Below, one piece after another: positions 11,006 through 22,297 of a stretch of 64,000 bases of DNA (position 1 is the stretch's first letter; every line of letters starts with the position of its first letter). The notes beneath the pieces were generated by a model, which did no database searches, had not been told where the DNA came from, and was given only the letters and a program-made list of their open reading frames with translations. This stretch comes from Sphaerosporella brunnea (taxonomy: Eukaryota > Ascomycota > Pezizomycetes > Pezizales > Pyronemataceae): positions 62,001 through 126,000 of the forward strand of contig VXIS01000019.1 in NCBI GenBank assembly GCA_008704415.1, in the 5' to 3' direction. Position numbers and translations under genes: made by a program.

Positions 11006-12032
11006 GTCTCATGCTCGTCAGCTGGCTGGGAGTTGGGATAGCTTATGTAGGAAGCGCGGAGTGTGACTATCATGAGCCAGCTAAGCTCGGGAGAGGTAAA
11101 AGGGGGGTGGTAGGGGTTGCAAAGCGACAGCTATGCAAGTGGCCTGGGGGGGGGATGGTTGTTGACACCCGCCACGAAAGACCACATCCACACACACACA
11201 CACACATGCACGCACCTGAGACTCTTGGACGGCTCGTTGCGGTTAGACTGTTGCTGGAGCCAACCAGTCCGCCAAAGGGTAGCAATTGGTTAGATTGGAT
11301 GCTGTGAAGGCCCGTGTCACACGGTTGAGGTCGAGTAAGAGCATGCGAGTGAGGAGAGCGAGAACGGAGGCCGGGGTGGTGGACGATTATCGATATGATT
11401 CTGATAGAAAAGAGAGAGAGAGCCTAGAACGTGGAGCCTGATAGCAGCAGTATGCGTTGTATTGGACTTTCTGTTGAGGAAGCTGTCGGAAAGCCGATAG
11501 ATAAGAGGGTGCACGAGCAAGCACAGCAGCCGTGGTGCAGGCAGAAGCAGGCACCAAAGGGCGCAGGGCCAGTAATATAAGGTGAATGACTCGCTACTGC
11601 CGACTGACTCTTCTGCGTCGGTCGTGCAGCAGAAACAAATGAAGAGCAGTCAGTTGATGCTTTGAACGCAAGACGATCAAGCTCTCGCAAAAAGAAATAT
11701 ATGTATTTCGAGTGGGAGGCCGTGCTGAGCAGTTGGAGAGAGAGATGGATGGGTGTGTGTCTGGTCCACGAACAAGATTGGGTGGAGGTGGTGCAGAGGC
11801 AAGGAACTGGGTGTAGGTTTCACTGGAATGGAAGTCGATTAGTCATCGGCGCCCGCAAGAAAAACCTTCTCGAACGCCCCGCCCAGTGGGAGGCTCGCGC
11901 ATCACAAACTCGTGGCCCACCATCCATCCCCACCATCCAGCCATCCATCCATCCATCCATCCTGACGCAAAAGACCGTGGGGAATCCCTGCGGCCGCACT
12001 ACACACCAAGATCTGGGTTTCCCCACGACCGC

Positions 12033-12108
12033 AAGAGAGAAAGAAGGAAAGAAAGAAAGAAAGAAAGAAGGAAAGAAAGAAAGCAAGCAAGCAAGCAAGC
12101 AAGCAAGA
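12033..12108. repeat. Purine microsatellite AAGA/GGAA passing into AAGC
   Basis: About 50 nt of gaaa/aaga units merge directly into about seven copies of aagc. The compound structure suggests slippage followed by a unit mutation that then expanded. Confidence 0.9.
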
Positions 12109-12908
12109 CCACATCTACTCGTATCGCGCGCGCGCGACTTTTTTCTGCCTGCCTGCCTGCCGACCCAGGTCGGATAAATAAACACAGCGGCAAACCCGCT
12201 TTCAAAAACAAAACAAAAAAACAAAAAACAAAAAAAACAAAAAAGAAGAAGAACCTCTCCGTTGAATCCGTTCCGAGGAAATGTCCGAACTTTGGCAATA
12301 TATGTACATAGCCTTCCTAGGTACCTACTTAGTAGTTACCCAACAGATTCCCCGTGATTGGCCCCGGCCCCCAGTGCTAGCTAGCCCTTTACTTCTGCTT
12401 GCGTCGTGTGCTTCGACCGATATGATCTGAAAGAACTCGAAACTGAAGTATCGGTTTTCATGGAGACGGGAACGGGCGGGAAGGCTATCTCGAACAACCA
12501 AGCTATCTATCTACTCTAATCAGAGAGGATCCGGATCCTGAGCCCGTCGTTCCACCACCAGGCCGAGTCCCGACTCCCCGACCGTTCCGTTCGAAGATAA
12601 CGTGGGCGTGGACATCATATCATGTATAGCACCCACTGATCAAAACATATGGAGGTCACAGCCTGTTGTTTTGTAATTTGTCCAACAACTAACTCACCCA
12701 AGTGGCCCTGCATAAAAAAAAAAAAACGAAAAAAAAACGAACGTCCATGACGCAAGAAAGCGGGGTTATTCTGTCCACATCACCACTTCACTTTGCACTT
12801 GCACCCCCGCTCACATCACATCACACCAAAAAAAACCCCCCAAAAAAACGCGGGGAATGCAAATCTCCAGATAGACTTCTATGTACTCGCGGGCGAATTC
12901 GAAACGGC

Positions 12909-12909
<1 letters not shown>

Positions 12910-12957
<48 letters not shown>
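12910..12957. repeat. ATC trinucleotide microsatellite, 16 copies
   Basis: Sixteen uninterrupted atc units. They give poly-His, poly-Ile or poly-Ser in the three forward frames, which explains several spurious open frames here. Confidence 0.95.
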
Positions 12958-13582
12958 TACTTCTTCTTCTTCCCCACAAAGTAACGCTGTTGGTCAGTCG
13001 GAATCAAAATATGTACCCCAGACGGGTCGGTGTTTTGTTTCTTCTGTCTGTTTGGACTGGACGCTAAACTCACTCAACTCGAACCATAATCATGAACCAA
13101 TGAACCATGACCATGAAAGGTCGCCGTTAACGTTCCCCCCCCCCCCCAACAAAAACCGTCTGCCTCGGTGCCCGCCGCCGTCCACAACAACATACACGTG
13201 CGATCTTACGTTTGAATCGTTTGATGTTTGAACTAGCAAGCAGCATGACGTGACGTGGTTGTACATACTAAGCATCTGATGAGCTGACCGACCGCGGGGG
13301 ATGGAGAAAAGTTTATCCGGCACATCAAAACCGCCATACCTAAAATTTCAGGCTAACGTGGTGCCAGCAAAAGATCGAGAGAGCCTGAATCCAAGCAAAA
13401 GGCTATCAAGTGGAAGATTATCTTCAAGGGGAGGACCGTCCTGCAACTGGTGCAATTGATTTATTTTTCTAAATCGTCGTCCTCACAATGGTTGGTTAGG
13501 TACACCCAGCGAGCGGACCCGTGTGGCTGTGCTCTACCCATAGTCATCAGTCATGAGCCATCATAGCTCCTCCAATCCCACA

Positions 13583-13632
13583 TCACTCACTCACTCACTC
13601 ACTCACTCACTCACTCACTCACTCACTCACTC
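13583..13632. repeat. TCAC tetranucleotide microsatellite, about 12 copies
   Basis: Uninterrupted tcac units about 370 bp downstream of the RRP5 stop codon on the other strand. Confidence 0.95.
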
Positions 13633-14004
13633 TTCGTTTGTTTGCACACACAACGATAGTCACCGGTAGCTATCGAGGAAAAGAAAAAGCAATCTTCGGA
13701 AAAAAGAAAAAGAAAATAATAATCGCGCGTTTGCCTTTGTCTAAAAAGCCGTTTTTTCAATATGTATCTGCAGGCAGGCAGGCAGGCCCTTCATGCTTCA
13801 TGCGAGTTCGTGCCGTCCCCGAGATTGGAGATAGGGTAAAAAGGTAAGATATGACCCTGCATGACAGCCGCAGGAAAGAAAATTATCTACAAGGGAAACA
13901 GTTGCAGCCCATAAATGAAACAAAAGAGAACCCACAACACGTGCAACTACAGAAAAGCAAAAAAATGAGGAGAAAAAACTTTTTGTTCGACAAACGAAAC
14001 AGAA

Positions 14005-17000
14005 CTACTCCTCGTCCTCGGCGGCGGCGGCCGCACCTCCCTTTTTGGCCGCCACATACGCCTTCGCCCTGACCACCACATCCTGAACCCCCTTCTCATT
14101 GCCCAGCTTCTCCTCAAGCTCCTTCCACTTCTTGAAAAGCGCAGCCGCCTGCTTAGGTGTGCACTTCTCATCCGCCACAGCGCGCTTATACAGTGTTCGG
14201 ACACCGTTTGCATTGTTCTCTCCGCCGTGCTTCATTTCCATATCGATAAACACATTCCAGATATCCATGCGCTTGTTGTAAGCGCCGATAAGGTTCTCGA
14301 ACAGCGTGCGACCACGCTCTGGATCCCCGGTTCGGAACTCCATGCTGGCGAACCGGATGATGAGGTCCCGGTGCTGCTCCCTGGGAAGCGCCTGCATGGC
14401 GCGCTTGAGAAGCTCTCGTGCTGCTACGCGGTTGCCATTGGAGAGGAGGAAGTCTGCGTAGTTGGCCCAGACCTTGGGAACTTGGCTGAACTTCTTGACC
14501 ATGGTCTTGAAGAGATCATCTGCCTTCTGCGGAGGGGGTGAGTAAGTTAAAAATGAATATGGGGGATGCTCCATACCTCAGTCTTACCGCTCTGGATGAA
14601 GATGCTAGTCATGCGCTCGTGGATGTCTTGGGCATCATTATACTGAACCGCACGCTTTAAAGTGGCATCAAGTGTCTCGTCGTCGCCGTAGGCGTTCTCC
14701 ATGTTCAGCAAGGCAACCCAAACATTTCTCCGCTCTGCGTCTTCCTTCTGGAGAATAGTTTTGATGGCGCGCTCAGCAATTTCCCTCGCCTTCTCAACCT
14801 CGCCCAACTGCAGTTGGAAAGCCATAAACTGGATCCACAGCTTGGAGTCGTTGGGATCACCAAGAACCAACCGCTCAAAGTCAGTAACTGACTGCGGTTC
14901 ACGAGAGATCATGTCTCCCGTTAGGTCCTTCTTGATCTCACTACGTCTCTTCCTCCGCTTCTTCTTGTCTTCTTCATCTGAGTCAGACTCTTCGTCACAC
15001 TCTCTCTTCTCGAAGATGTTGTTGGCAGTCCAGTCAAAGCCGCCGGCGGAAAGCCCTTCGCCGCCAAGAACGGGGGCATCTTCCATCTGGACGTCAGACT
15101 CGTCGTCTTCGTCTTCATCTTCATCTTCGTCCATCTCGATATCCTTGACGTGCGAAAGGTCAATTCCGCCAGTACTTTCGTCATCGGAGTCGTCCTCGTC
15201 CTCAGCTCCCTCCTCTTCGTCAAGCTCCATGCCGCCATCCTCGCTGTCAAAATCGTCATCTTTGAAGTAACTAGCCTTGAGTCCGAAGCTGATCCTTCGC
15301 TTCTCCATATCAATGCTCAAAATCTTGGCCTTGACTGGATCTCCTTCAGCATACAGCTTAGAAATGTCCTCAACCTGCCTATCTGCGATCTGAGATTTGT
15401 GGCACAAGCCCGAGACGTTGCTTCCATCGATGGAGACAAAGACACCATACTCGGCGACCTTCTTGATCTTTCCGGTGACGATCTGGCCCTTCGTGAAGTC
15501 GCCAAGACCGCTCTGCTTCTCCGGGATTTTTCCAGAGATAGCTGATGGTCTCAAGCTCATCTGAATGTGACCGAGAGGATAATCGACAGCAACAATCCTG
15601 CCCTCGACAACCTGGTCGACCTGGAACTTGGACTTCCAGTCTTTCAAGAACGTGTCTGCCAGATCAGAAACTTTCACCCAGGCAGTGACATTGGCTCCTA
15701 GGGAGACGAAAAGACCTTTATCGGACACGTTCTTCACGAATCCACGCCGCAGTTCCCTATCCTGGACATCCCTGATGGCAGTGACCTCGGCGTCCTTGAT
15801 AGGCAGCTTAGAGTCTAAGACCTTCGATGGTCTAGTGGATAGTGATACCCGCTTGCTGGACTTGTCCACATCGATCACGCAGACACGAACAACATCGTTC
15901 TTTTGGAAGTTTGACACCTTCGCCTCTGTGAAATCGTCCGCAATGTCGATAAGGTTGATGACACCAACGACCGCATCGCTAAGCTGCACGAGGACTTGGC
16001 GATCCAGGACTTTGGTGACACGACCCGGTACCACCATGCCTTTGCTCAGCCCATCAAAGTCAAGCTTCTGAACGGAAGATCCCTTTGCGGAAAGATCGAG
16101 CTTTCCTTTTTCGGCATCGGCATTAACCACCGTGCACCTCAGGGCGGATCCAATAGGGAAATGCTTCTCCACGTCCTTGAGCTGGGAGACGTCGTCGGTA
16201 ATATCGAGGAGCCGGATTCTTCCACGGATGTCGGGTGAAATATTGACCCACATGCAGTCATCCGCGATATTATTAACGAAGGCCAACCAGCTTGAGCCGA
16301 TAGCGACCTTATCTAATGTCAAGGTTTCACATAAAGCACCCGGGACGATAGCGCTCGGTTTTGCTGTCAACTCAAAGATAGGCGTCTTGTTGCTGGAAGT
16401 CCTATGCGATATCGCCAGGAACCGGTGGTTGCGTGCATCATGCAACCCGATAACTTTCACGTCCATGATCGCTCCCTTCTTTAGCTTTAGGCCAGACAAG
16501 GGAGATTTTTTGTCCTTGATGTCGCTCCACGAATTGAAAATCTGAGACACATCGATGCGCCCCTGGACATTGTCGGCTAGCTGAACGTTAATCTGCGTCG
16601 TCTGGACTGAAATAATTTTGGCCTTGGTAATCTTCCCCGGCTGATAGTCGTCCACAGACGTAGAGACACCATCGATGGCGTTCACGGCCTCCCGAGCTGC
16701 CACCTTTGATTTGCCGACAGCAAGAGTGGCCTGCGATTCGTTAATTGGCTTCAACGAAAGCAAAAACTTTTGCTCCTCCATGTCCATAGCAATGACGCGC
16801 CCAGTGACAGATTGGTGCTTTAAGTAGCCGAAACCAGGAAGTGGCTGCTTCTCGAGCGGAAGAGCGTTTCTCAAAGCCAACCCCACAATTCCACCCGCAA
16901 AGCTCACAAAAGCACCAATATCGGCAGTACTCTTGATGTAGCCCTTAACTATGGCGCCTTCGTGGATTTGCTCAAAGCTGTGAATCAGAGTGTTGTCCTT

Positions 17001-19663
17001 GGCTGCAGCGACTAGCGAAGGCTTCATGCTCAAGTGAATCATGCGGCGCCGTTCGTGCTTGTCCATCACGACGAGGTCGTTCAAGGTCTGACCCGCGCGA
17101 AACTTCCGTAACGTGTTCATGTTCTTCTCCCGACTGCCGTCTGTGAGCTGTCCCATCATGATAACCCCCTTCAGTCCGCTGGCACCAACGCCCTCAAGTT
17201 CCACGATCAAATCATCGTTTGACTTTTCTGAGATCTTTCCTGAAACAATCTGACCAAACTTCAGATCTGCCAACGCGTTCTTCTGGTCCTCTCCAAAAGC
17301 ACCGGGGTCCTTGCAAGACACACGCATCTTCTTCTCCTCCGCATCAACAGTCAAAACATTAACATTGACTGACTGCCCAACGCGGAAGTGCTCAGCGGGG
17401 TTTTGGATGTATGCCTCGCTCATCTCAGAAACTGGTAAGAAAGCAGTGACCCCAGCGTAGAATTTTACGACCGCACCGGTGGGAAGAATGTTGACAAGCG
17501 TTCCTACGGATTGTGTTCCGGGCTCTACATTGTAGCTGGCAATGATTGGCAAGTCTGAATTGACAAGCGTCTTTTTCAAGGTCAAACGGAGCTTTCGGCG
17601 CTCTGGGCTGGTTGCCAGAACCTGAGAGATCGTTAGCTTCGTGCCTCGACCTATCACTCAAACCAAATACTGACCCTTGCTCGAACCTCCATTCCAACTC
17701 GGAACTTCTTCTCCGGGTTCTTGAGCTTGACATCACTCAAGTGATCCTCCTCAACCACACCATTGATTCCATCCGCGACGTTGATTACGATGCCACCCCT
17801 GCCAAGAATTTTTTCAATCTTTCCCTTGATCACCTCTCCGATTTTTATATCATCGATTCGGAGATATGGCTGCTCAAGAACGCGTTTCTCCATACTGAGC
17901 ACCAAGAGGCCGTCCATCGGATTGAATCCCAAGATTCTGGCAGGATGAGTGGCACCGATCTTGTAAGGTCCTGTAGTCTTTTCCAGGTTCTCGACCTTCT
18001 CGTCGCTCGAAATTCGGGAAATGTGCACAAATCCAGGGATGCCAGGGACGCCGACATCGACAAACAGGCCGACGGCAGGTTCGACACCAATGATCTTGGC
18101 TTGGTCGACAATAGTAGCAATAGGGAGCGCAGTTAGAGGGTGCGTCTCGGAAGCCGGAGTGAGTGACAAGACGTGAGGGAGAATGGAGAAGACAACTTTC
18201 TTGGCTTCAGTATTGGGGAATAAGGTAGTGATTCTGGCTTTTATCTGGATTATGATTGTCAACATTTATCGACAGTTTCGCGTCGTGAGAGCTTTACCTT
18301 AGAACCGATCTTCACTTTCTCCTCCAATTCCTTCTCATCCCATCCCGCGACGTGGAAGAAATCCGCCACTGCGTCAAGCATCCCCATTATCGTACCGACA
18401 ACACCCCCTTGCTTGCCAACCTCCGTGACCAGCACCTCGACACCGGTACCGGGTAGGAAGGCGCCGATCGAGTTTGCCTGAGTGAGCCACCAAGATGCCT
18501 TTCCGCCCGCCAGCTTTCCCTTCTTACTGAACTTCTGCTCTAGGTCTGCCGATAGCTTGACAATCTTGCCGTTTGAAGAAAGGCCAGTGACTGTACATAG
18601 CAGCACCTGGCCCTCCTTGATATCCTCAAGCTTGAAGCTTCCGAGTTCGTTCGATGACAGGAATCCTTTGAGATCTTCGCCAATCCCCATGTCCATGACC
18701 AAGCCGTGATCTTCCACCGAGACGACGGAGGCTTGTACCGTGATACCAACAGCCAAATCGGAAACCGCAATTCCGGTATTTGCCAACTTTGGTTCAAGCG
18801 AAAGCTCTATCCGTTTCCGTGTCCTGGAAGCAGACTTCTCTCCTTGCGGTCCCTTCACTGCTACCTCTTCTTTCGCATGTAGAATATAGGCTCGCAGGTA
18901 CTGGCCGATCTTGAACATGCTGTCGAGTTGAACATCATCAGACTCTGGCTTCTCAGCGTCTTCCTCTGCATCTTCATCGGCCTCAGGTTTGTCGCCTTCT
19001 TCTTCGTCTTTAGAGTCGTCAGAGTCCTCGAGCATAGCCTCAATCCGCTTGGTGACCTTCTCCGAGATTTGGGTAATTGGTATGAATCCTGTGAGGTTGT
19101 TTGGTAGCGAAAGCGCAATATCCGTGCTGTTGATTCTCTCAACGCACCCCAGGACCATAGTTCCTGGCACAAGCCTCTGTAGTCACACCCCACTATCAAT
19201 TCCATGTCACTCTCGCACGCCAGATGGAAGTAAAAAGACACACCTTGTAGCTCAGACCCTCAACCCTAGGACCAGTCTCTCTCTTTTCCTTTGTTCCAAC
19301 ACCCTTCTTTCCCTTCCTTTTGTCCGTATGTCGTGGCTTCTTCTTGCTCTTTGCCGCATCGTTGCCCTTGGCCGACACCGCGGCACCTCCGGACTCGAAC
19401 AGCGCATCCTTCATGGCCTCATTCGCAACCTCCTTGTACTCCAAAGGAGTAAGCACCGAAGCGCCACCACGAGGGAAAGCAGCCTCCTCATCTCTGGACG
19501 ACTTGAGCGCCGAGGGAGCGGAGGACACGGCGGGAGCTGCTGCAGGCTTGGAATCGGAGCCCTTGAGGCGCTTATTGGAGCTTTCCGGTGCCGGTTTTGG
19601 AGTAGGTTTCAACTTATGAGTAGAAGCTTCCTGGGGCCTCTTGCGCTTCTTTTCTGGGGCCAT
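14005..19663 (-). CDS. RRP5: rRNA biogenesis protein Rrp5 (multi-S1, HAT repeats)
   Basis: Large nucleolar RNA-binding scaffold needed for processing of both 18S and 5.8S/25S precursors. Five minus-strand exons, 19663-19244, 19176-18298, 18244-17675, 17621-14577 and 14526-14005, each a multiple of three, give 1811 aa (family about 1700-1870). The N-terminus is Lys-rich (MAPEKKRKRPQ). A long array of S1 domains follows from about residue 145 to 1400, with recurrent GxxVxGxVxxVxxxGxxV and kv.a.Vl.iD.e..rixLSlk patterns. Then comes a highly acidic linker (EDEDDSDDES, DEDEDEDEDDESD) and C-terminal HAT/TPR-like repeats (KADDLFKTMVKKF, RARELL-type helices, IWNVFIDME). Intron 3 uses the slightly unusual donor GTCAGT; the others are near consensus. 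Confidence 0.95.
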
Positions 19664-20181
19664 TGTGAAGTTGTTTGAGGGGAGTTTGTTAGAGAGGTCG
19701 GTAGAGGCGCGTGGGTAGACGCTTCTTTCTTCTTCACTAAGATTTTTTTTGACAGGGATCGATCACGAGCTAAGATAACCCCTAACCCTCGTCAGACCTC
19801 AATGCATCAGCACAGTCGACCACAAATCTGGAGAAAATGAGCATTTGGACACAATCTGCTGGAGATCAGTGTTGTCACCAGCCTCTCCTAATGCTCTAGT
19901 TGTAAACCTACTGGCTGGCCATCTTAGGCCGCATTTGGATAGAACGGTCAAGTTGTAACGAACGGCAGGTTTCCCCATGCATTGTAGATATGTCAGGGCA
20001 GAATGACTAGGGCCCGTTCAATACCGGTATCGGTATATGATCAGTATTCAGTATCCGGGATCGAATACCGAATACTGAAAACTGATACTAGAGGAGCATG
20101 CTACTGTTTACACATTCTCACTTGGTATGGAATCACAAGATGTCACGCGTACTCTAGTAACTTTACTCTAACAATACTACC
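19664..20181. other. Intergenic with an imperfect palindrome
   Basis: No gene seen; this is the RRP5 promoter side. At 20040-20058 and 20068-20086 two 19-nt arms (atcagtattcagtatccgg and ccgaatactgaaaactgat) match as inverted repeats in 17 of 19 positions with a 9-nt loop. A neighbouring ataccggtat palindrome lies at 20021-20030. Confidence 0.6.
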
Positions 20182-20363
20182 ACATGTTTACCCCCCTGGG
20201 GAGCCCCACCAGACGGGTAAAACCGTGGGGACAGGATACCAGGTCTCTTATGTCCGTCATAGGCCCTTGGCCTCACTCCGATTCGCAAGATAGGAGGCAC
20301 TTGGGCTAACGCACTCGTGTACGCTGTATGATTTAAAACAAAACAAAACATGTTTACCCCCCT
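20182..20363 (+). mobile_element. Short retroposed element (SINE or truncated LINE) with 16-bp TSD
   Basis: The 16-mer acatgtttacccccct occurs at 20182-20197 and again at 20348-20363. The 150 bp between them (20198-20347) end in an A-rich tail, atttaaaacaaaacaaaac. Direct flanking duplication plus an A-rich 3' tail is the signature of target-primed reverse transcription. There is no coding capacity and I see no clear tRNA A/B boxes, so SINE and 5'-truncated LINE remain equally open. The tail resembles the LINE end at about 22270-22297 (tttaaaacaaaa). Confidence 0.75.
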
Positions 20364-21150
20364 TTCGGAAAGCAATACAGAGCGACGGCTTATATTGAAG
20401 TCTTGATTTGATCAGCACCGGCACTCGCGCTCGGCGTACACTATATTTAGGAGTAAAAGCTTTGCTGACCGGTCCCAGGTGGATTCTATGGGGCGAGCGT
20501 TGCCTCACCTGACTGCCACTACTGAAAACAGTGGCGATATTCGAAAGCTTCTCCCGCGAGAAATCCGGTTGTTCATATCCTTTCAAGGACTAGTGTGGGT
20601 GCTGCCCGTGTCCGGAGAAAGTGCCGCTCATTATTGCCAACGCACTAGTTATGCTTCCGCTGCCAGTATTCGCACCTGCGGCTCCAGTCGTCTGGGAACC
20701 TCTGCGACATCGGGACCCTTTGAAGTACACCCTCGACCCTCGCGATCCTCTTCCAGATGATGTCGTTCTGGAAGCGGTCAAATGCTTCCCAGGAGCCATG
20801 GCATTGATGACCTTCTCTGATGGAAGTTTACTAGTCGTTTATGACCGAGGTATCCAGCCCCTCGACATGGAACCTTTCATTCCCACACGTTTTGGTGACC
20901 TTCTTGTCGCAGTCACAGATGACCGATTTTCATTGTCGAGTGGCGAATCCAGCGGCGACTCCGACCAGCCGAAGGAACCAGTGAAGTTGACGGAACCGAT
21001 CAAGGCGCAGACGGAACCAGTGAAGACGGTGATCCCGGACAGGCCCTCTCCGTCAGAGGCCCCCGCTATGGCCGTGAGTCTTTCGGCAGAATTCCACATA
21101 ATGCCGCGATTTACCTCCCGTCCATAGCTTACGGTAGTATGGCACGTGCC

Positions 21151-22297
21151 AAGTGTTCTCAGACGGCTCCAGACTCGAAGATGGCAGCTGCGGCTACGCC
21201 GCAGTCACACGTGACGCTCAGGAACGAGGCTGGCCTGGTGTGGCCAAATATGTCGGTCACAACAAGGAGGCCTTCGACGCGGAACTGCTGGGAATCGCGG
21301 CCGGATTGGATCTGGCCTTCCGCTACCTACCTGAGGGATTGGCGCCCGGAACCGTCCATCTTTTTGTGGACGCGCAGGCCGCTCTTCAACGCCTCCAAAG
21401 CGACAAACCTGGCCCAAGCCAGTGGATCCTGCCGGAGATCGCGAGGGCTGAACGCCAGCTGACAGACGCCGGGTGGACTACCAAGTTCCGCTGGGTACCA
21501 GGCCACAAAGGTGTGCCTGGTAACGAAGCGGCCGACAAACGCGCCAAAGAGGTCGCAGAGTGCAAAACCCCTACCGCATCCGCCGAGGTCCTTGCCACCA
21601 CCTCAATCGCACACATCGCCAGGACAGTCACGCAAGCCAAACACCAAGACCGAGAAGCCTGGCTCACCAAGCACTGCAGGCCAAAGGGTTATTACAGGCG
21701 GCCAAAGGGGACCAACAAAACCGCCTTTAAGACCAAGAAGTCGCTGGCGACGCGCTTCTTCCAGCTGAGGCTACAGAAAGCTCCGACGGCCCCGTACCTG
21801 CACAGGACAGGGCGCCGCCCGGATGACAAGTGCTGGTTCTGCCCTCAGGGACCGACCCAGACCAGAGACCACCTGTTCAAGACATGCCGCAAATGGCGCA
21901 GCCAGCACCAAGTGTTGTGGAAAGCGGTGGCGGAGGCCACCCGCGAGGAAGGAAAGAGGAGGCGCAAGACGAACACCGCGGTCAGAGACCTATTGGCGGA
22001 TAATCGCTGCACAGAAGCGGTGATGGGCTTTTTGGGCAGCACAAGCGTTGGAATGTGGCCGAGTGTGGCCAACTGAGTACAAACCCTGTTCCTTTTCCTT
22101 TTTCTGTGTCTCTTGTTCCATATTACGAGTTCTCTTTGTATGACTTCTCCAGTTACGATCTCCTTGCTTTCTTTTCCTTCGGAGGAGCGAACCCCAGAGT
22201 AGGACCAGTGCCTAGGGGCGGCGATGATTCTGTACTTCACATGCCATGGCCGCAAGCGGCCAAATGCAATATGATTAAAATTTAAAACAAAAAAAAA
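21151..22297 (+). mobile_element. 5'-truncated LINE (non-LTR retrotransposon) copy
   Basis: Insertion of about 1147 bp flanked by a 12-bp duplication, atggcacgtgcc, at 21139-21150 and 22298-22309. It ends in an A-rich tail (ttaaaacaaaaaaaaa). It begins exactly where the RNase H domain of the LINE ORF begins, so reverse transcriptase and endonuclease are missing and the copy cannot move itself. It lies within the broken gene 20598-23145 in the same orientation. The intact end of the frame suggests a recent insertion. Confidence 0.93.
21153..22076 (+). pseudogene. LINE ORF2 C-terminal fragment: RNase H and zinc knuckle
   Basis: About 307 codons open to a TGA at 22074-22076, without its own ATG start (it opens at GTG, in phase with the missing upstream ORF). 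RNase H signature residues are visible: FSDGS near the start, E in KEAFDAELLG, the D of FVDAQAAL, and WVPGHKGVPGNEAAD. A C-terminal CWFCPQGPTQTRDHLFKTC gives the CxxC...HxxxxC knuckle common in fungal LINE ORF2 ends (Tad1/I-type clades). Most of ORF2 and all of ORF1 are absent. Confidence 0.9.

Larger units (their letters stand above)
11006..14004. other. 3-kb gene-free region rich in simple repeats
   Basis: Between the starts of the 410-aa gene and the stop of RRP5 no gene is recognised. Simple repeats are frequent: CA (11189-11206), CATC (11921-11962), AAGA/GAAA then AAGC (12033-12108), CGCG (12126-12137), CTGC (about 12146-12162), A-rich tracts (12208-12250, 12714-12740), ATC (12910-12957) and TCAC (13583-13632). 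Open frames here are products of the repeats. Confidence 0.7.

Noticed and set aside
12881..13231. Frames with poly-Ser, poly-His or poly-Ile
   Set aside because: Translation of the ATC microsatellite; no start context or conserved sequence.
14701..15270. Serine-rich plus-strand frame
   Set aside because: Antisense of the acidic linker of RRP5 (GAA/GAC codons read as TTC/TCC/TCG).
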